A DNA stretch of 64,000 nucleotides, taken from contig JBJYXV010000048.1 of NCBI GenBank assembly GCA_046260155.1, positions 69,591-133,590 on the forward strand, read 5' to 3'. Shown piece by piece: positions 17,048 to 25,926 of this stretch. Position 1 is the first letter of the stretch. Every line of letters starts with the position of its first letter. The DNA is from PFL25 sp046260155. Its GTDB lineage: Bacteria; Chloroflexota; Anaerolineae; Anaerolineales; UBA4823. The notes beneath the pieces are model-generated. The model did not search any database. It was not told the DNA's origin and worked only from the letters and a program-made list of their open reading frames with translations. Both the position numbers and the translations under genes were made by a program.

Positions 17048-17914
17048 TCAAGCTGCAGACTCGAAATCCCGGTAGTCTTTATGCTTGATGCCAATATTGA
17101 TATCTCCTAACGATGGTTCTTTTTCGAGTAGATCAATCACTTCATACCAGGAGAAATCATCCCTGCCTTCAAATCGAGAATAAATTAATCTCAGCAACTC
17201 CAGGTCTTGAAGGGTATCAACCGTCAAACGCACCTCACCGTATCCAGGTGTGTGATTAAGAATTAGCACGCGAAAATCTTGACCATCCTCATATAGAAAA
17301 GGCATGACATGTTCTCGCTGGTGAGGTTGGTCTGCGTTATGCCAGGCATTCTCCAAAGCGGAAAAGGTACAGACTTCAGTATCAAGGCCGATTGGAAAAG
17401 TTCGCTCCCAGGGTGGGGGCAGGCGGTTGGCGGTAAAATCCCATCCAGGTGTGATCGTTTGACCAGGCAAAGTACTTCTTTTGGAGACTTTATCGTGTCT
17501 TGATACCATGCTGGGACCAAGATCATAGAATGCCATCAGGGTCTGATCGATAACCAGTGGATCAATAATGGGACAATCCGCTGTTATTCGCACCACAATA
17601 TCGGCAGCATATCGCATAGCAGCCTGGTAGTAACGATCCAGGACATCATGCAGATTTCCTCTGAAGCAAGGGTATTGGCGTTGTTTGCAAAGTGTCTCAA
17701 TGGGATCATCCGATGGATCAATGCTTGTTGCCACAACTACCTGATCGACCCACTGCGACCTTCGCGTCCGTTCAACAACCCTGGTCAGCATGGGTTCTCC
17801 GTCGATATCCAACAGGACTTTCCCCGGCAACCTCGAGGCACTCATCCTTGCCTGGATGATGGCGACAACTTTATTAACGGCGGGTGTTCGCTCAGCAGTC
17901 AAATCAGCCTTCAC
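17048..17914 (-). CDS. SpsF-like cytidylyltransferase-family protein
   Basis: The opening VVAIIQARMSASRLPGKVL matches the spore-coat SpsF / acylneuraminate cytidylyltransferase-like family, followed by RITADCPIIDP, where the Asp is expected to bind metal. It uses a GTG start that overlaps the upstream GT4 gene by 11 bases. SpsF-type proteins occur beside NeuB-type (SpsE) synthases, as here (19.0-20.1 kb), and are thought to activate a nonulosonate or related acid sugar, but few have been tested. This is the second cytidylyltransferase-like gene of the locus, the other being at 1-448. Confidence 0.8.
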   Translation of the reverse strand: MKADLTAERTPAVNKVVAIIQARMSASRLPGKVLLDIDGEPMLTRVVERTRRSQWVDQVVVATSIDPSDDPIETLCKQRQYPCFRGNLHDVLDRYYQAAMRYAADIVVRITADCPIIDPLVIDQTLMAFYDLGPSMVSRHDKVSKRSTLPGQTITPGWDFTANRLPPPWERTFPIGLDTEVCTFSALENAWHNADQPHQREHVMPFLYEDGQDFRVLILNHTPGYGEVRLTVDTLQDLELLRLIYSRFEGRDDFSWYEVIDLLEKEPSLGDINIGIKHKDYRDFESAA

Positions 17915-19001
17915 TCAACACCGCCTGATAAGCATCCAGGAGTAAAGGGAAATTTTGTTCCCAATTCGCCCTTTTTTCAGCTACCTGGCGCGCAGCAGCA
18001 CTCATGATAGTTAATTCCTGCTGCTGCTCAGCAGACATTAAAATCTTTTCAGCTAGATCATCAACATCACCATCTTTGAACAACCAGCCGTTAATCCCCT
18101 GCTCGACCCATTCTTGATTTCCCGGGATATCCGACACCAGGACAGGGCGACCACATGCCAAGGCTTCCATCAAGGATACGGAGCTGCCATCCACATGCGA
18201 TGCACTCAAATATAGATCAGCCATATGATAAAAGCCGGGTAAATCAGATTGGGACACCTGCCCTGGAAAATCTACCCTTTCCAACACATGGCCTCGTTCA
18301 AAAATCTCCCGCACCTCAGCTGCTTTTGAGCCACCACCCAGCATCACCAATCTCAGCCGCTGATCCTGGTTTGCAGCTTTAACAAAAGCTTCGGCGAGGA
18401 CATCAACCCCATAAATTTTTTCCCAACCGCGAGTCGAAATCAATGTGAAACTGTGCTCACCCTCTGGAGGATACCTCCCGGGGTTGAATTTTCTTAGATC
18501 AACCCCCCATGGGAATGTAACAATCCTTTCCGGGGGCATTCCGAGTTGAATGGCTTTCGTAGAGACTGTTTGGCAATCCGTGATCAGTCTCTTGCTGTGG
18601 CGCAGAGTGTATCGGGAAACCTGTCTCCAAAGCCAGCTGCGATCCGCATCCCGCAGCAAATCGTATCCCCATGACATGCTGACCAAGGGTTGGAAACCTG
18701 CCAGAGCAACAATCAGTGCACACGATTGGATCGGTCCGGCATGGATCAGGTCGGGTTCAACATCCGAGACCAGTTGCCGTAATTCAATGATCAATCGCGG
18801 TAATTTTGAGTATGAGAATGGTGAGTCATCTCCCGACCAGGAGAGATTTTGTATTCCCGCAGGAATGGGACGATCTTCAACTTGTTTTCGCCCTGCTCCG
18901 AATCGCAGGTAATATGTTTCATCCACACTGCCTGCTAAAGCGGATAGAAAACGGTGATCATGGGTGGTGTAATCCCGGGAAAAATAAATCAAACGGGTCA
19001 A
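17904..19001 (-). CDS. Family 4 glycosyltransferase (GT-B fold)
   Basis: The 365-residue protein has the GT4 plan: an N-terminal acceptor domain and a C-terminal domain with ERIVTFPWGVDLRKFNPG, LVMLGGGSKAAEV, and the donor-site segment LMEALACGRPVLVSDIPGNQEWV (E-x7-E type). It is cytoplasmic and should add a sugar from a nucleotide donor. Its end overlaps the SpsF-like gene and its start lies 17 bases after the nonulosonate synthase gene, so the three are probably one transcription unit. Confidence 0.88.
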   Translation of the reverse strand: MTRLIYFSRDYTTHDHRFLSALAGSVDETYYLRFGAGRKQVEDRPIPAGIQNLSWSGDDSPFSYSKLPRLIIELRQLVSDVEPDLIHAGPIQSCALIVALAGFQPLVSMSWGYDLLRDADRSWLWRQVSRYTLRHSKRLITDCQTVSTKAIQLGMPPERIVTFPWGVDLRKFNPGRYPPEGEHSFTLISTRGWEKIYGVDVLAEAFVKAANQDQRLRLVMLGGGSKAAEVREIFERGHVLERVDFPGQVSQSDLPGFYHMADLYLSASHVDGSSVSLMEALACGRPVLVSDIPGNQEWVEQGINGWLFKDGDVDDLAEKILMSAEQQQELTIMSAAARQVAEKRANWEQNFPLLLDAYQAVLSEG

Positions 19002-19018
19002 GAGTAGACTTGCATCTC

Positions 19019-20086
19019 CTATGAACCCAAATCTGTCCAGCGAAGTTCTTTTCCAGCCGGTATAGCAGCAATGGATCTGGTTCCAATCACCCGATCAATT
19101 TCGTAAGGAAGGATTGCGCCAGGTGTAGCAGGTCTCAAAACCGTAATCATCTCACGAGTAATTGTCTCGCCCGCTGAGATATCTCTGCTGGCGCGCAGGC
19201 AGCGCCGCTGAACCACAACAGTCTGCTCTTCATTTGCCATCACTCGTTTATCTGGAGACCCCAAAGCTCTTTCAAGTTCCCGCGTTCGATCGACCATTTC
19301 GCGCCAAGTCTGGGGGATCATAGAGAAAGGATGGTCAGGTCCGGTGCGAGAATTATCATCTGTAAAGTGTTTTTCTATCACACGCGCACCAAGGGTCACC
19401 GCGCCCAGGACTGTCGCATGACCGAAAGTATGGTCGGAGAGGCCCAGGATCAGTCCCGGGAACAGGCTGCGGTATGAATTTAACACCCGCAAATTGATGT
19501 GATCGTAGTTTTCAAGGCTGGCAGTGTAGTTTGTATTGCACTGCATGAGAACCAATTGGGGATTTATCGCCAGGATAGTATGTACCGCTCGCTGAACTTC
19601 GCCAATATCGGATGCGCCAGTCGACAAGATTACTGGCTTATCATATCGCGCCATATATTGCAATATTTCCAACCAGGTGATATCCCCGGAACCAATTTTA
19701 AAGGCGGGAACATAGGGATCAAGCATGTCAACAGAATCGAAATCATATGGCGAAGAAAAATAATCGATGCCAACTTGATCGCATTCCTCTTTCAAGATGG
19801 GTGTCCACTCAAAGGGGATCGATGCATCTTGATAAACCTCGAAAACGCTTTTTTTCCAGGTGGATTGGTGCGAAACCTGTGATCCCATGGCTTTAAATCC
19901 ATAATCCGAGACGATCTCCGCAGCCCGGAAATTTTGAAATTTTGCTGCATCGGCTCCCGCTTCTTTTGCCAATCGGATCAAAAGCTTGGCACGATCTAAA
20001 TCGCCATCGTGGTTCGCAGAGATATCTGCAATAAAATAAGTGGGATGATTTTCTCCGATTACATTCGAACCAATTCGGATTTCCAT
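19019..20086 (-). CDS. neuB: Nonulosonate (N-acetylneuraminate-type) synthase
   Basis: The 355-residue protein has the NeuB TIM barrel, with FIADISANHDGDLDRAK near the N-terminus, AAKFQNF, KIGSGDITW, ILSTGAS and GLSDHTFGHA, and a C-terminal SAF/antifreeze-like domain (CLRASRDISAGETITREM). Such enzymes condense phosphoenolpyruvate with an N-acetylated mannosamine- or altrose-type sugar to give sialic, legionaminic or pseudaminic acid. The sequence alone does not say which. Neighbours include a 4,6-dehydratase-like gene and SpsF- and NeuA-like genes. No NeuC/PseG hydrolase, aminotransferase or acetyltransferase is in the window, so the pathway is incomplete here. Confidence 0.93.
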   Translation of the reverse strand: MEIRIGSNVIGENHPTYFIADISANHDGDLDRAKLLIRLAKEAGADAAKFQNFRAAEIVSDYGFKAMGSQVSHQSTWKKSVFEVYQDASIPFEWTPILKEECDQVGIDYFSSPYDFDSVDMLDPYVPAFKIGSGDITWLEILQYMARYDKPVILSTGASDIGEVQRAVHTILAINPQLVLMQCNTNYTASLENYDHINLRVLNSYRSLFPGLILGLSDHTFGHATVLGAVTLGARVIEKHFTDDNSRTGPDHPFSMIPQTWREMVDRTRELERALGSPDKRVMANEEQTVVVQRRCLRASRDISAGETITREMITVLRPATPGAILPYEIDRVIGTRSIAAIPAGKELRWTDLGS

Positions 20087-20099
20087 TTAGTTCTCCAGT

Positions 20100-21017
20100 C
20101 TAATAATCTTTCATCTGTTGGATAATTTTCGGATAGCCATCCAGATATTGTTGGTGAAAACGCTCCAAACAGACGCCTAAATCTGGTGGGGCTTTACCGA
20201 TCGCCTTGGCAAGCTTGTCAGATTTTAAGGTTAAAGTCTGGGATCTTTCTACCTGCAAATCTGAATCGGCAATTGACACAGGCTGGATCAGAGCCCGGTC
20301 GTACCCAAAAATATCTGCCAATTTTTGTCCAAAATCATATTTGCTGGAGCAGTCCCGGGATACTACATGGTACAGACCAGAAAGACCCATTCCCAACATC
20401 TCCAGTAAAAGTGTCCCTAAATCATTCGCCAACAATGGGCAAAAATACACATCTGTGAAACCGGGTATGTATTGGTTGGTAGAGAGATTATTCAGAAACC
20501 ATTCCGCCAGGCTACGCTTTCCGCTTATACTCCATCCAAACAGGTTGACCCGGGCAATGATCGCCTTTGAATTCTCAGCAGCCACACATTCTTCACCAAG
20601 CAGTTTCGTCTCGGCATATTTACTGAGTGGATTTGGAGTGTCTGTTTCGGAGTAATCACCGCGCCGGCCATCAAAGACAGCATCGGTTGAGATATGCACC
20701 AGGCGCGCTCCGCCCTTGGCGACAATCTTTGCCAATTTTTCAGGTAATTCGATATTTAGTTTTTCAGCCAGTTCTGGCCTGGTCTCACATGCCTCGAGGT
20801 TGGCTAATGCTGCACAGTTGATCACCCATTCCGGTTGGCTCATTTCGAATAGTTCCTCGAGTGAACCGGGTTGGGTCAAATCAGATTGGATTACCTTGAA
20901 TGGTGCATTTTTCAGTAAATTCCTGTTGACACTGCCAATAACCTCATGCTTGCGGCTGGCTTCTAATGCCAGGTTGAGACCGAGCAGGCCGCTGGCTCCA
21001 GTAACCAGCAAACGCAT
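20100..21017 (-). CDS. RmlD-like sugar nucleotide reductase (SDR)
   Basis: The 305-residue protein has the RmlD substrate-binding-domain pattern: MRLLVTGASGLLGLNLA, INCAALANLEACE, VHISTDAVFDGRRGDYSE and the Tyr-x-x-x-Lys in KYAETKLLGEE. RmlD reduces dTDP-4-keto-rhamnose, but no RmlA, B or C genes are visible here, so a related 4-keto-sugar reductase acting after the neighbouring 4,6-dehydratase-like enzyme is more likely. It follows the nonulosonate synthase gene by 13 bases. Confidence 0.82.
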   Translation of the reverse strand: MRLLVTGASGLLGLNLALEASRKHEVIGSVNRNLLKNAPFKVIQSDLTQPGSLEELFEMSQPEWVINCAALANLEACETRPELAEKLNIELPEKLAKIVAKGGARLVHISTDAVFDGRRGDYSETDTPNPLSKYAETKLLGEECVAAENSKAIIARVNLFGWSISGKRSLAEWFLNNLSTNQYIPGFTDVYFCPLLANDLGTLLLEMLGMGLSGLYHVVSRDCSSKYDFGQKLADIFGYDRALIQPVSIADSDLQVERSQTLTLKSDKLAKAIGKAPPDLGVCLERFHQQYLDGYPKIIQQMKDY

Positions 21018-21093
21018 TCTAATTGATCAGCCTTCTCTGATCCTCAGCTCGCTCCAGTTTCCGGTGGACGACCACTTCCAATTATGCATTGGC

Positions 21094-22101
21094 TTATACG
21101 ATTGGCCTCTCCATGATTTCTTCTTCAATCGAGGCAACGATATTTCTTATCTCTTCTAGCGACAAAGTTACCTTATTGCTATCACTCGCATACCGGAACC
21201 CATCCGGTAAAGGCTGACCTTTTCCCTGCCAGCCATGCCCAAACCACAAAGCTGCTGATGGTTGAACAACAAACATCTCCTCAAGCTCGACTGTTGCACG
21301 GGCTTCATCCTCGTGGATCAATACTTCGTGCAACTTTTCACCCGGGCGGATGCCAATCTCCTCGAGCTCCGCCTCCGGTGCGACCACTCTCGCAATATCC
21401 ACGACTTTCATACTGGGAATCTTAGGGACAAATACCTCTCCACCTTGCATCTGCTCAATACAGTGGATCACAAACTTGACTCCCTGGTCTAACGTGAGCC
21501 AGAATCGGGTCATCCGGCGATCTGTGATGGTCAGTTTATTTTGATCTCGCTGTTTCAAGAAAACCGGTACTACGCTTCCCCGGCTACCCACGACATTTCC
21601 GTACCGAACGCAGCTATACCGGGTAGCAGTACCACCAGCATAAGCATTGCTCTGCACAAATAATTTCTCGGCTGCCAGTTTGGTCGCGCCGTAGAGATTG
21701 ATGGGATTCACCGCTTTATCTGTACTGAGGGCCATTACCTTGCTCACCCCTGCGTCCAGGGCAGCTTCGATCACATTACTGCTGCCTAAAATATTGGTCT
21801 TAATGGCTTCCATCGGATTGTATTCACAAGCTGGAACCTGCTTCAAGGCAGCTGCATGCACTACGATATCAACTCCCTGCATTGCCCGGCGGAGCCGGTT
21901 CAAATCCCGCACATCACCAATGAAATACCGCAGATCAACATGATCAAAACCACTGATCCGCATTTCATGCTGTTTCAATTCATCCCTGCTGAAAACGATC
22001 AGCTTGGCAGGTTGATATTCCTGAAGCATGATCTCAACGAATTTTCTGCCGAATGAACCGGTGCCTCCGGTTACGAGCACAATTTGTTTTTTCCAATCCA
22101 T
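21094..22101 (-). CDS. UDP-GlcNAc 4,6-dehydratase-like (PseB/FlaA1/CapD type) SDR
   Basis: A Rossmann enzyme with VLVTGGTGSFGRKF, VVHAAALKQVPACEYNP and the family hallmark LSTDKAVNPINLYGATK, which is shared by inverting UDP-GlcNAc 4,6-dehydratases that start pseudaminic acid and related pathways. The ATG at 22101 was chosen because GGAG lies six bases before it; an in-frame ATG at 22113 has no ribosome binding site. The product is ~335 residues, normal for the soluble class. With NeuB at 19 kb it suggests pseudaminic- or legionaminic-type synthesis, but the aminotransferase step is not encoded nearby. Confidence 0.88.
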   Translation of the reverse strand: MDWKKQIVLVTGGTGSFGRKFVEIMLQEYQPAKLIVFSRDELKQHEMRISGFDHVDLRYFIGDVRDLNRLRRAMQGVDIVVHAAALKQVPACEYNPMEAIKTNILGSSNVIEAALDAGVSKVMALSTDKAVNPINLYGATKLAAEKLFVQSNAYAGGTATRYSCVRYGNVVGSRGSVVPVFLKQRDQNKLTITDRRMTRFWLTLDQGVKFVIHCIEQMQGGEVFVPKIPSMKVVDIARVVAPEAELEEIGIRPGEKLHEVLIHEDEARATVELEEMFVVQPSAALWFGHGWQGKGQPLPDGFRYASDSNKVTLSLEEIRNIVASIEEEIMERPIV

Positions 22102-22124
22102 CAAAATCTCCATTCAACCACGTC

Positions 22125-22994
22125 TTAACCCTTTTTGAGGATGATCAGAGGGTATAGGCCATGTTCTCCCATGTACTGAGGATATCGTTCTTCAAGGTGA
22201 TAGAGTTGGCGCAAGATCCACCGGCCTCCGAAATGTTCATGGATATATGCCTTAAGAAAACGCACACTCACTGTTCTCCAAACAAATATATCCATTGGTA
22301 TCAAATCACCGACTTCTTCCCTCAACCAATCCGCGTTGTGCTTATTAACAAATGTGCTGACCGCAGGATCCCTGGGAGCTGCTGGAACCCTCGAACCTTT
22401 TTTGAGGCGACGGGCAATTTTTTTTCTCGTCCGGCGGGACCATTTAATCGGAGTGACAAAAAAATCACTGATGGAAGAGCTATCCCATCCATTCACAACC
22501 ACTGCATTTCTCGATTGGGCAAGCACGCGAAATAATTCTAAAAAAGCCTGCTGGTGTTCACTCGTTGGTAGATGGTGGATGGTATGCAGAGATACAACAC
22601 CATCAAACACTTTGTCGGCAAAGGGTAGATTGGCTACATCCGCGACCACAAATAGACCGCGTCCACCTTCTTGTCGATCTCCAATCCGCTGGCGAGCCTC
22701 TTGTAAAGCCACGATCGAAATATCTGCACAAACTCTCGCCTGGTAACCCTGCGAGTACTCCAGGTATTCCGGGTACTGGATTGGACCGGAACCCGCATCC
22801 AGGAAATACTTACCTTCTGGCTTCAGGTGCCTTCCCACGCGCATGTGGCATTTGTGGATATACTCCTGCGATACAGGTCTCAAATCCTCGAAGCGCGCAT
22901 TCTGGTAGACACCGTCACCTACCTCTTTCCAACCTACCTGGTCGTAGAATTGGCGCACCTGTTGTTTTACTTGAAGTTCGGTAGATGTTTCCAT
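22125..22994 (-). CDS. Class I SAM-dependent methyltransferase
   Basis: The methyltransferase core is shown by FLDAGSGPIQYPEYLEY (motif I), VADVANLPFADKVFDGVVSLHTIHHL (methyltransferase 11 pattern), and a C-terminal region rich in Arg/Lys (WSRRTRKKIARRLKKGSR) that may touch membrane or a charged acceptor. The start was placed at the ATG at 22994; a longer frame from 23072 would overlap the preceding gene by 71 bases. It probably methylates a sugar of the glycan or a lipid-linked intermediate. No substrate can be deduced. Confidence 0.72.
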   Translation of the reverse strand: METSTELQVKQQVRQFYDQVGWKEVGDGVYQNARFEDLRPVSQEYIHKCHMRVGRHLKPEGKYFLDAGSGPIQYPEYLEYSQGYQARVCADISIVALQEARQRIGDRQEGGRGLFVVADVANLPFADKVFDGVVSLHTIHHLPTSEHQQAFLELFRVLAQSRNAVVVNGWDSSSISDFFVTPIKWSRRTRKKIARRLKKGSRVPAAPRDPAVSTFVNKHNADWLREEVGDLIPMDIFVWRTVSVRFLKAYIHEHFGGRWILRQLYHLEERYPQYMGEHGLYPLIILKKG

Positions 22995-23001
22995 AAGTAG
23001 C

Positions 23002-24597
23002 TTATTTCGACCAATCGATTGGTTCTCCAACCAGGTACCGGAAGGTGTCTCCGTATTGCTGCATGCCAGCATCGCTCAACACAGCCTCTATGGGAGCCTC
23101 ATCAATGTCATCCCATAGATGGAGCAGGTGCCAGGGATAGGGTTGTGGGTACTCGAAAAAGAATCGGTATGCGTACTCCCTGGCAAGCCCGATCTCATGT
23201 TTCGAGAGCCGGTATTGTTCGGGATCAACCATGAAATTTGTCAGCAGTTCAAAAAATGCATCCCAGGAGTCAGGGTCCAGTGTAAAACCTTTTTCGCGGT
23301 AGTGAGTTTGACCAATGACAATAACCGGGACACCCCTCATCGCCATTTCCATTCCAACCGTCGTCGTATAAACGAGCCCGAGATCAGCGATTTCGATCAA
23401 ATCGTAAGTGTTGATCTCTGCATCCGCAGAAATCAAGGTAATATTTTCCGGGATACCCTTAGGAAATGTCTGGTGAACGACATCCCCAACCGAAGGTCCC
23501 TTGGTAACCAATTCTCCAGGATGAATTCGCACCACAAGCTGGGCATCATGATGAGAGGCAAAATACTCAAGGGTCCTCTGCAGCCATTCCGTCATGCTGT
23601 CGCTGAAGACCTGTCTACCAAGGGTCAGGCTGTCACCAATTACATTAGTTGCAAGTAATATCACGGGTCTTTCGTCGAGGCCAAGGGTTCTCCGGGCCTG
23701 GTCTCCTCCTATAGTTGGCACTCCCTGCCACTGGCGCGAGAAATTACCCCAAAGGCTGGCTTTTTGGCGAGAGGAATACAAGGTTTCAACGCGCTCCAGC
23801 TCAGCTGCTGAAATTTCCATTCCCTGCCTGGTTTGCCAAAGAGCATCTGTTCTTTGATGCATGACTTCTGAATCTTGAGCGATCCAAATCCGGTTTCTTT
23901 GTTCACCAAATTCATATGTGACAGTTGGAAATTCAAGGTAACGAGCCACCTGGAAAACACTCCCAAATTCCAGAATGCTCCCATTTGGAATGATGACGAC
24001 ATCTGGTTTGGAAAATTGGACATACCGGTAGGCTGCAGTGGCTGCTGCAAGATTCCTTGTTTGTCTCAGCATATATAAAGGGCTGTTCTCGGGAATGTCT
24101 TCAACCTGCATGATGTACTGGGTATCACGTAAAGACACCTGGTCGATAACCTGGTGCAGAACTCCCGGAAGGTCTTCCGCTCCAGGACCTCGTTCCAGGA
24201 AGGAGATATTATCCATCAAGGGTTTCGTCTCTGCTAACACCTTTTCGGTATAGATATTTTGCCGCCGGAGATCAAATTTATTGATCGCTTCATTCGAATT
24301 GCTGTATGGGAGATATGCCAGTGTTACATTGTGTCCTTGCGCTGCCAATGCCAATCCCAGAACAGTTCCATGTGCAATCCAGAAGTGGAGAGTGGCAAAA
24401 ATCAGCACGTTTTTTCCAGGGTGGTTCGTATGACGGGCAGCTATCGCTTGTTCGACCAGAAGTGGAAGACGCTCCTGGATTTTGTCAAGCTTATACCCGG
24501 TCCTGGGCGGGTTCCCACCCTGGCGCAGATACCAGTACAATTCTGCCGTCAAGGGCATCTCGCCTAATATCTTCTTGGCAGTCGTCTTGGTATTCAT
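23002..24597 (-). CDS. Capsule-synthesis-type (GT-B-like) protein
   Basis: A 531-residue soluble protein. The C-terminal half has RIHPGELVTKG, TYDLIEIADLGLVYTTTVGMEMAMRGVPVIVIGQTHYREKG, a pattern like the donor-site half of capsule polysaccharide transferases (KpsS/LipB type) and CDP-glycerol or sialyl-type GT-B enzymes. The N-terminal half has LIFATLHFWIAHGTVLGLALAAQGH, a GT-B acceptor-side strand and helix. It overlaps the Wzt gene by four bases and precedes a methyltransferase. It probably transfers a sugar or phospho-polyol near the export step, but could have another role; the family was not recognised exactly. Confidence 0.62.
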   Translation of the reverse strand: MNTKTTAKKILGEMPLTAELYWYLRQGGNPPRTGYKLDKIQERLPLLVEQAIAARHTNHPGKNVLIFATLHFWIAHGTVLGLALAAQGHNVTLAYLPYSNSNEAINKFDLRRQNIYTEKVLAETKPLMDNISFLERGPGAEDLPGVLHQVIDQVSLRDTQYIMQVEDIPENSPLYMLRQTRNLAAATAAYRYVQFSKPDVVIIPNGSILEFGSVFQVARYLEFPTVTYEFGEQRNRIWIAQDSEVMHQRTDALWQTRQGMEISAAELERVETLYSSRQKASLWGNFSRQWQGVPTIGGDQARRTLGLDERPVILLATNVIGDSLTLGRQVFSDSMTEWLQRTLEYFASHHDAQLVVRIHPGELVTKGPSVGDVVHQTFPKGIPENITLISADAEINTYDLIEIADLGLVYTTTVGMEMAMRGVPVIVIGQTHYREKGFTLDPDSWDAFFELLTNFMVDPEQYRLSKHEIGLAREYAYRFFFEYPQPYPWHLLHLWDDIDEAPIEAVLSDAGMQQYGDTFRYLVGEPIDWSK

Positions 24598-25862
24598 TGT
24601 GCCTCAATGCTCCAATCCAATGCTGGTCGAACTGGACCAAGGCGATTTTCAGGCCACTGCATTCCGGGTGCACCGGCAACATCAACAGTAAAAGTGAGCG
24701 CCTGTTCATCCTGAAAATATCGTTTTACCCGGAAGGAGCTGGCATTAATGCCCAGCACATACCGCCCTTCGTTCAGGAAATTTGCAGGGAGCTCACAGCT
24801 GCTGATGTAATGGCCTTCAGGACGCACACTGAAACGTTCATACATCTCCGGCTGGTCTGTATCAAAAGAGGTAAATACATATTCACCCCGGGTCGTCATC
24901 AGGTATAAGCCAACCCGCAAACCAGTGATGCCAGCCTGTAACTCATACTCTACTTTGATGGTGATTGGTTCTGTCGATCGAACTGTATCGACTATTCGCC
25001 CTCTCTGATCGAATAAACGCAGTGCTATGGGACGAAATGGCCTGGCTGATTCTGAGACTTCATCCGCTTCCCATATCCGTTCTCCGGTCTGGGCATAACC
25101 TGTTGACATGTAATAATCGACCGTTTCCTGTGTCGGTGCCCTGCGCACCAGGCGACCTTTATCCAGTAAGATAGCTTCCTCGGTCAATCTTAATATCGCC
25201 GACATATTATGGCTGACAAAGAGTACTGTGCGACCCTGCTTGGCAACATCACTCATCTTTCCAAGGCATCTCCGCTGGAATTCAGCATCTCCAACAGCCA
25301 ATACCTCATCAACCACCAGGATATCTGGTTCCAGGTGAGCTGCAACCGCAAATGCCAACCGGAGGTACATTCCACTCGAATAGCGTTTTACTGGCGTGTC
25401 AATAAATTGTTCAACCTCAGCAAATGAAACGATCTGGTCAAATTTAAGGTCAATCTCGGATTTATTCATCCCCAGGATTGCCCCGTTGAGGTAGATGTTC
25501 TCCCTCCCAGTTAATTCGGGATGAAAGCCGGTGCCAACTTCTAACAAAGAACCTACCTGGCCGTGAATCTCGGCAAATCCTTCACTGGGTTCTGTCACCC
25601 GGGAGAGTATCTTTAATAGGGTGCTCTTCCCGGCCCCATTACGCCCAATCACACCCAATACCTGTCCTTTTTTGAGATCAAAAGTGATATCACGTAAGGC
25701 CCAGATTCTATCCACCGCTTCAGCATTATTCCTGCGCTTTATCCTGGCTGGTAGATTGATAGTTTCGACCAGAGTTTCACGCAGCGTGCTGTACCGCGTC
25801 GGAGATAATCCGATGCGGTATTGCTTGCCTAACTCTTCAACCCTGATCGCTAAATCACTCAT
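24594..25862 (-). CDS. wzt: ABC transporter ATP-binding protein with Wzt C-terminal domain
   Basis: The 422-residue protein has Walker A GRNGAGKS (73-80), signature YSSGM, and Walker B ILVVDEVLAVGD in the first ~255 residues. A ~165-residue C-terminal beta-rich domain follows, with RPFRPIALRLFDQRGR and GLRVGLYLMTTRGEYVF, like the carbohydrate-binding domain of Wzt that recognises the cap of a finished O-antigen-type chain. It pairs with the Wzm permease 64 bases upstream. The pair exports lipid-linked polysaccharide across the cytoplasmic membrane. Confidence 0.93.
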   Translation of the reverse strand: MSDLAIRVEELGKQYRIGLSPTRYSTLRETLVETINLPARIKRRNNAEAVDRIWALRDITFDLKKGQVLGVIGRNGAGKSTLLKILSRVTEPSEGFAEIHGQVGSLLEVGTGFHPELTGRENIYLNGAILGMNKSEIDLKFDQIVSFAEVEQFIDTPVKRYSSGMYLRLAFAVAAHLEPDILVVDEVLAVGDAEFQRRCLGKMSDVAKQGRTVLFVSHNMSAILRLTEEAILLDKGRLVRRAPTQETVDYYMSTGYAQTGERIWEADEVSESARPFRPIALRLFDQRGRIVDTVRSTEPITIKVEYELQAGITGLRVGLYLMTTRGEYVFTSFDTDQPEMYERFSVRPEGHYISSCELPANFLNEGRYVLGINASSFRVKRYFQDEQALTFTVDVAGAPGMQWPENRLGPVRPALDWSIEAQ

Positions 25863-25926
25863 TCTTCAAGAAAAATCCATCAAAATAATTCTCCAGCCTT
25901 CGATCAGCATCCATCACCAGGCTGGG

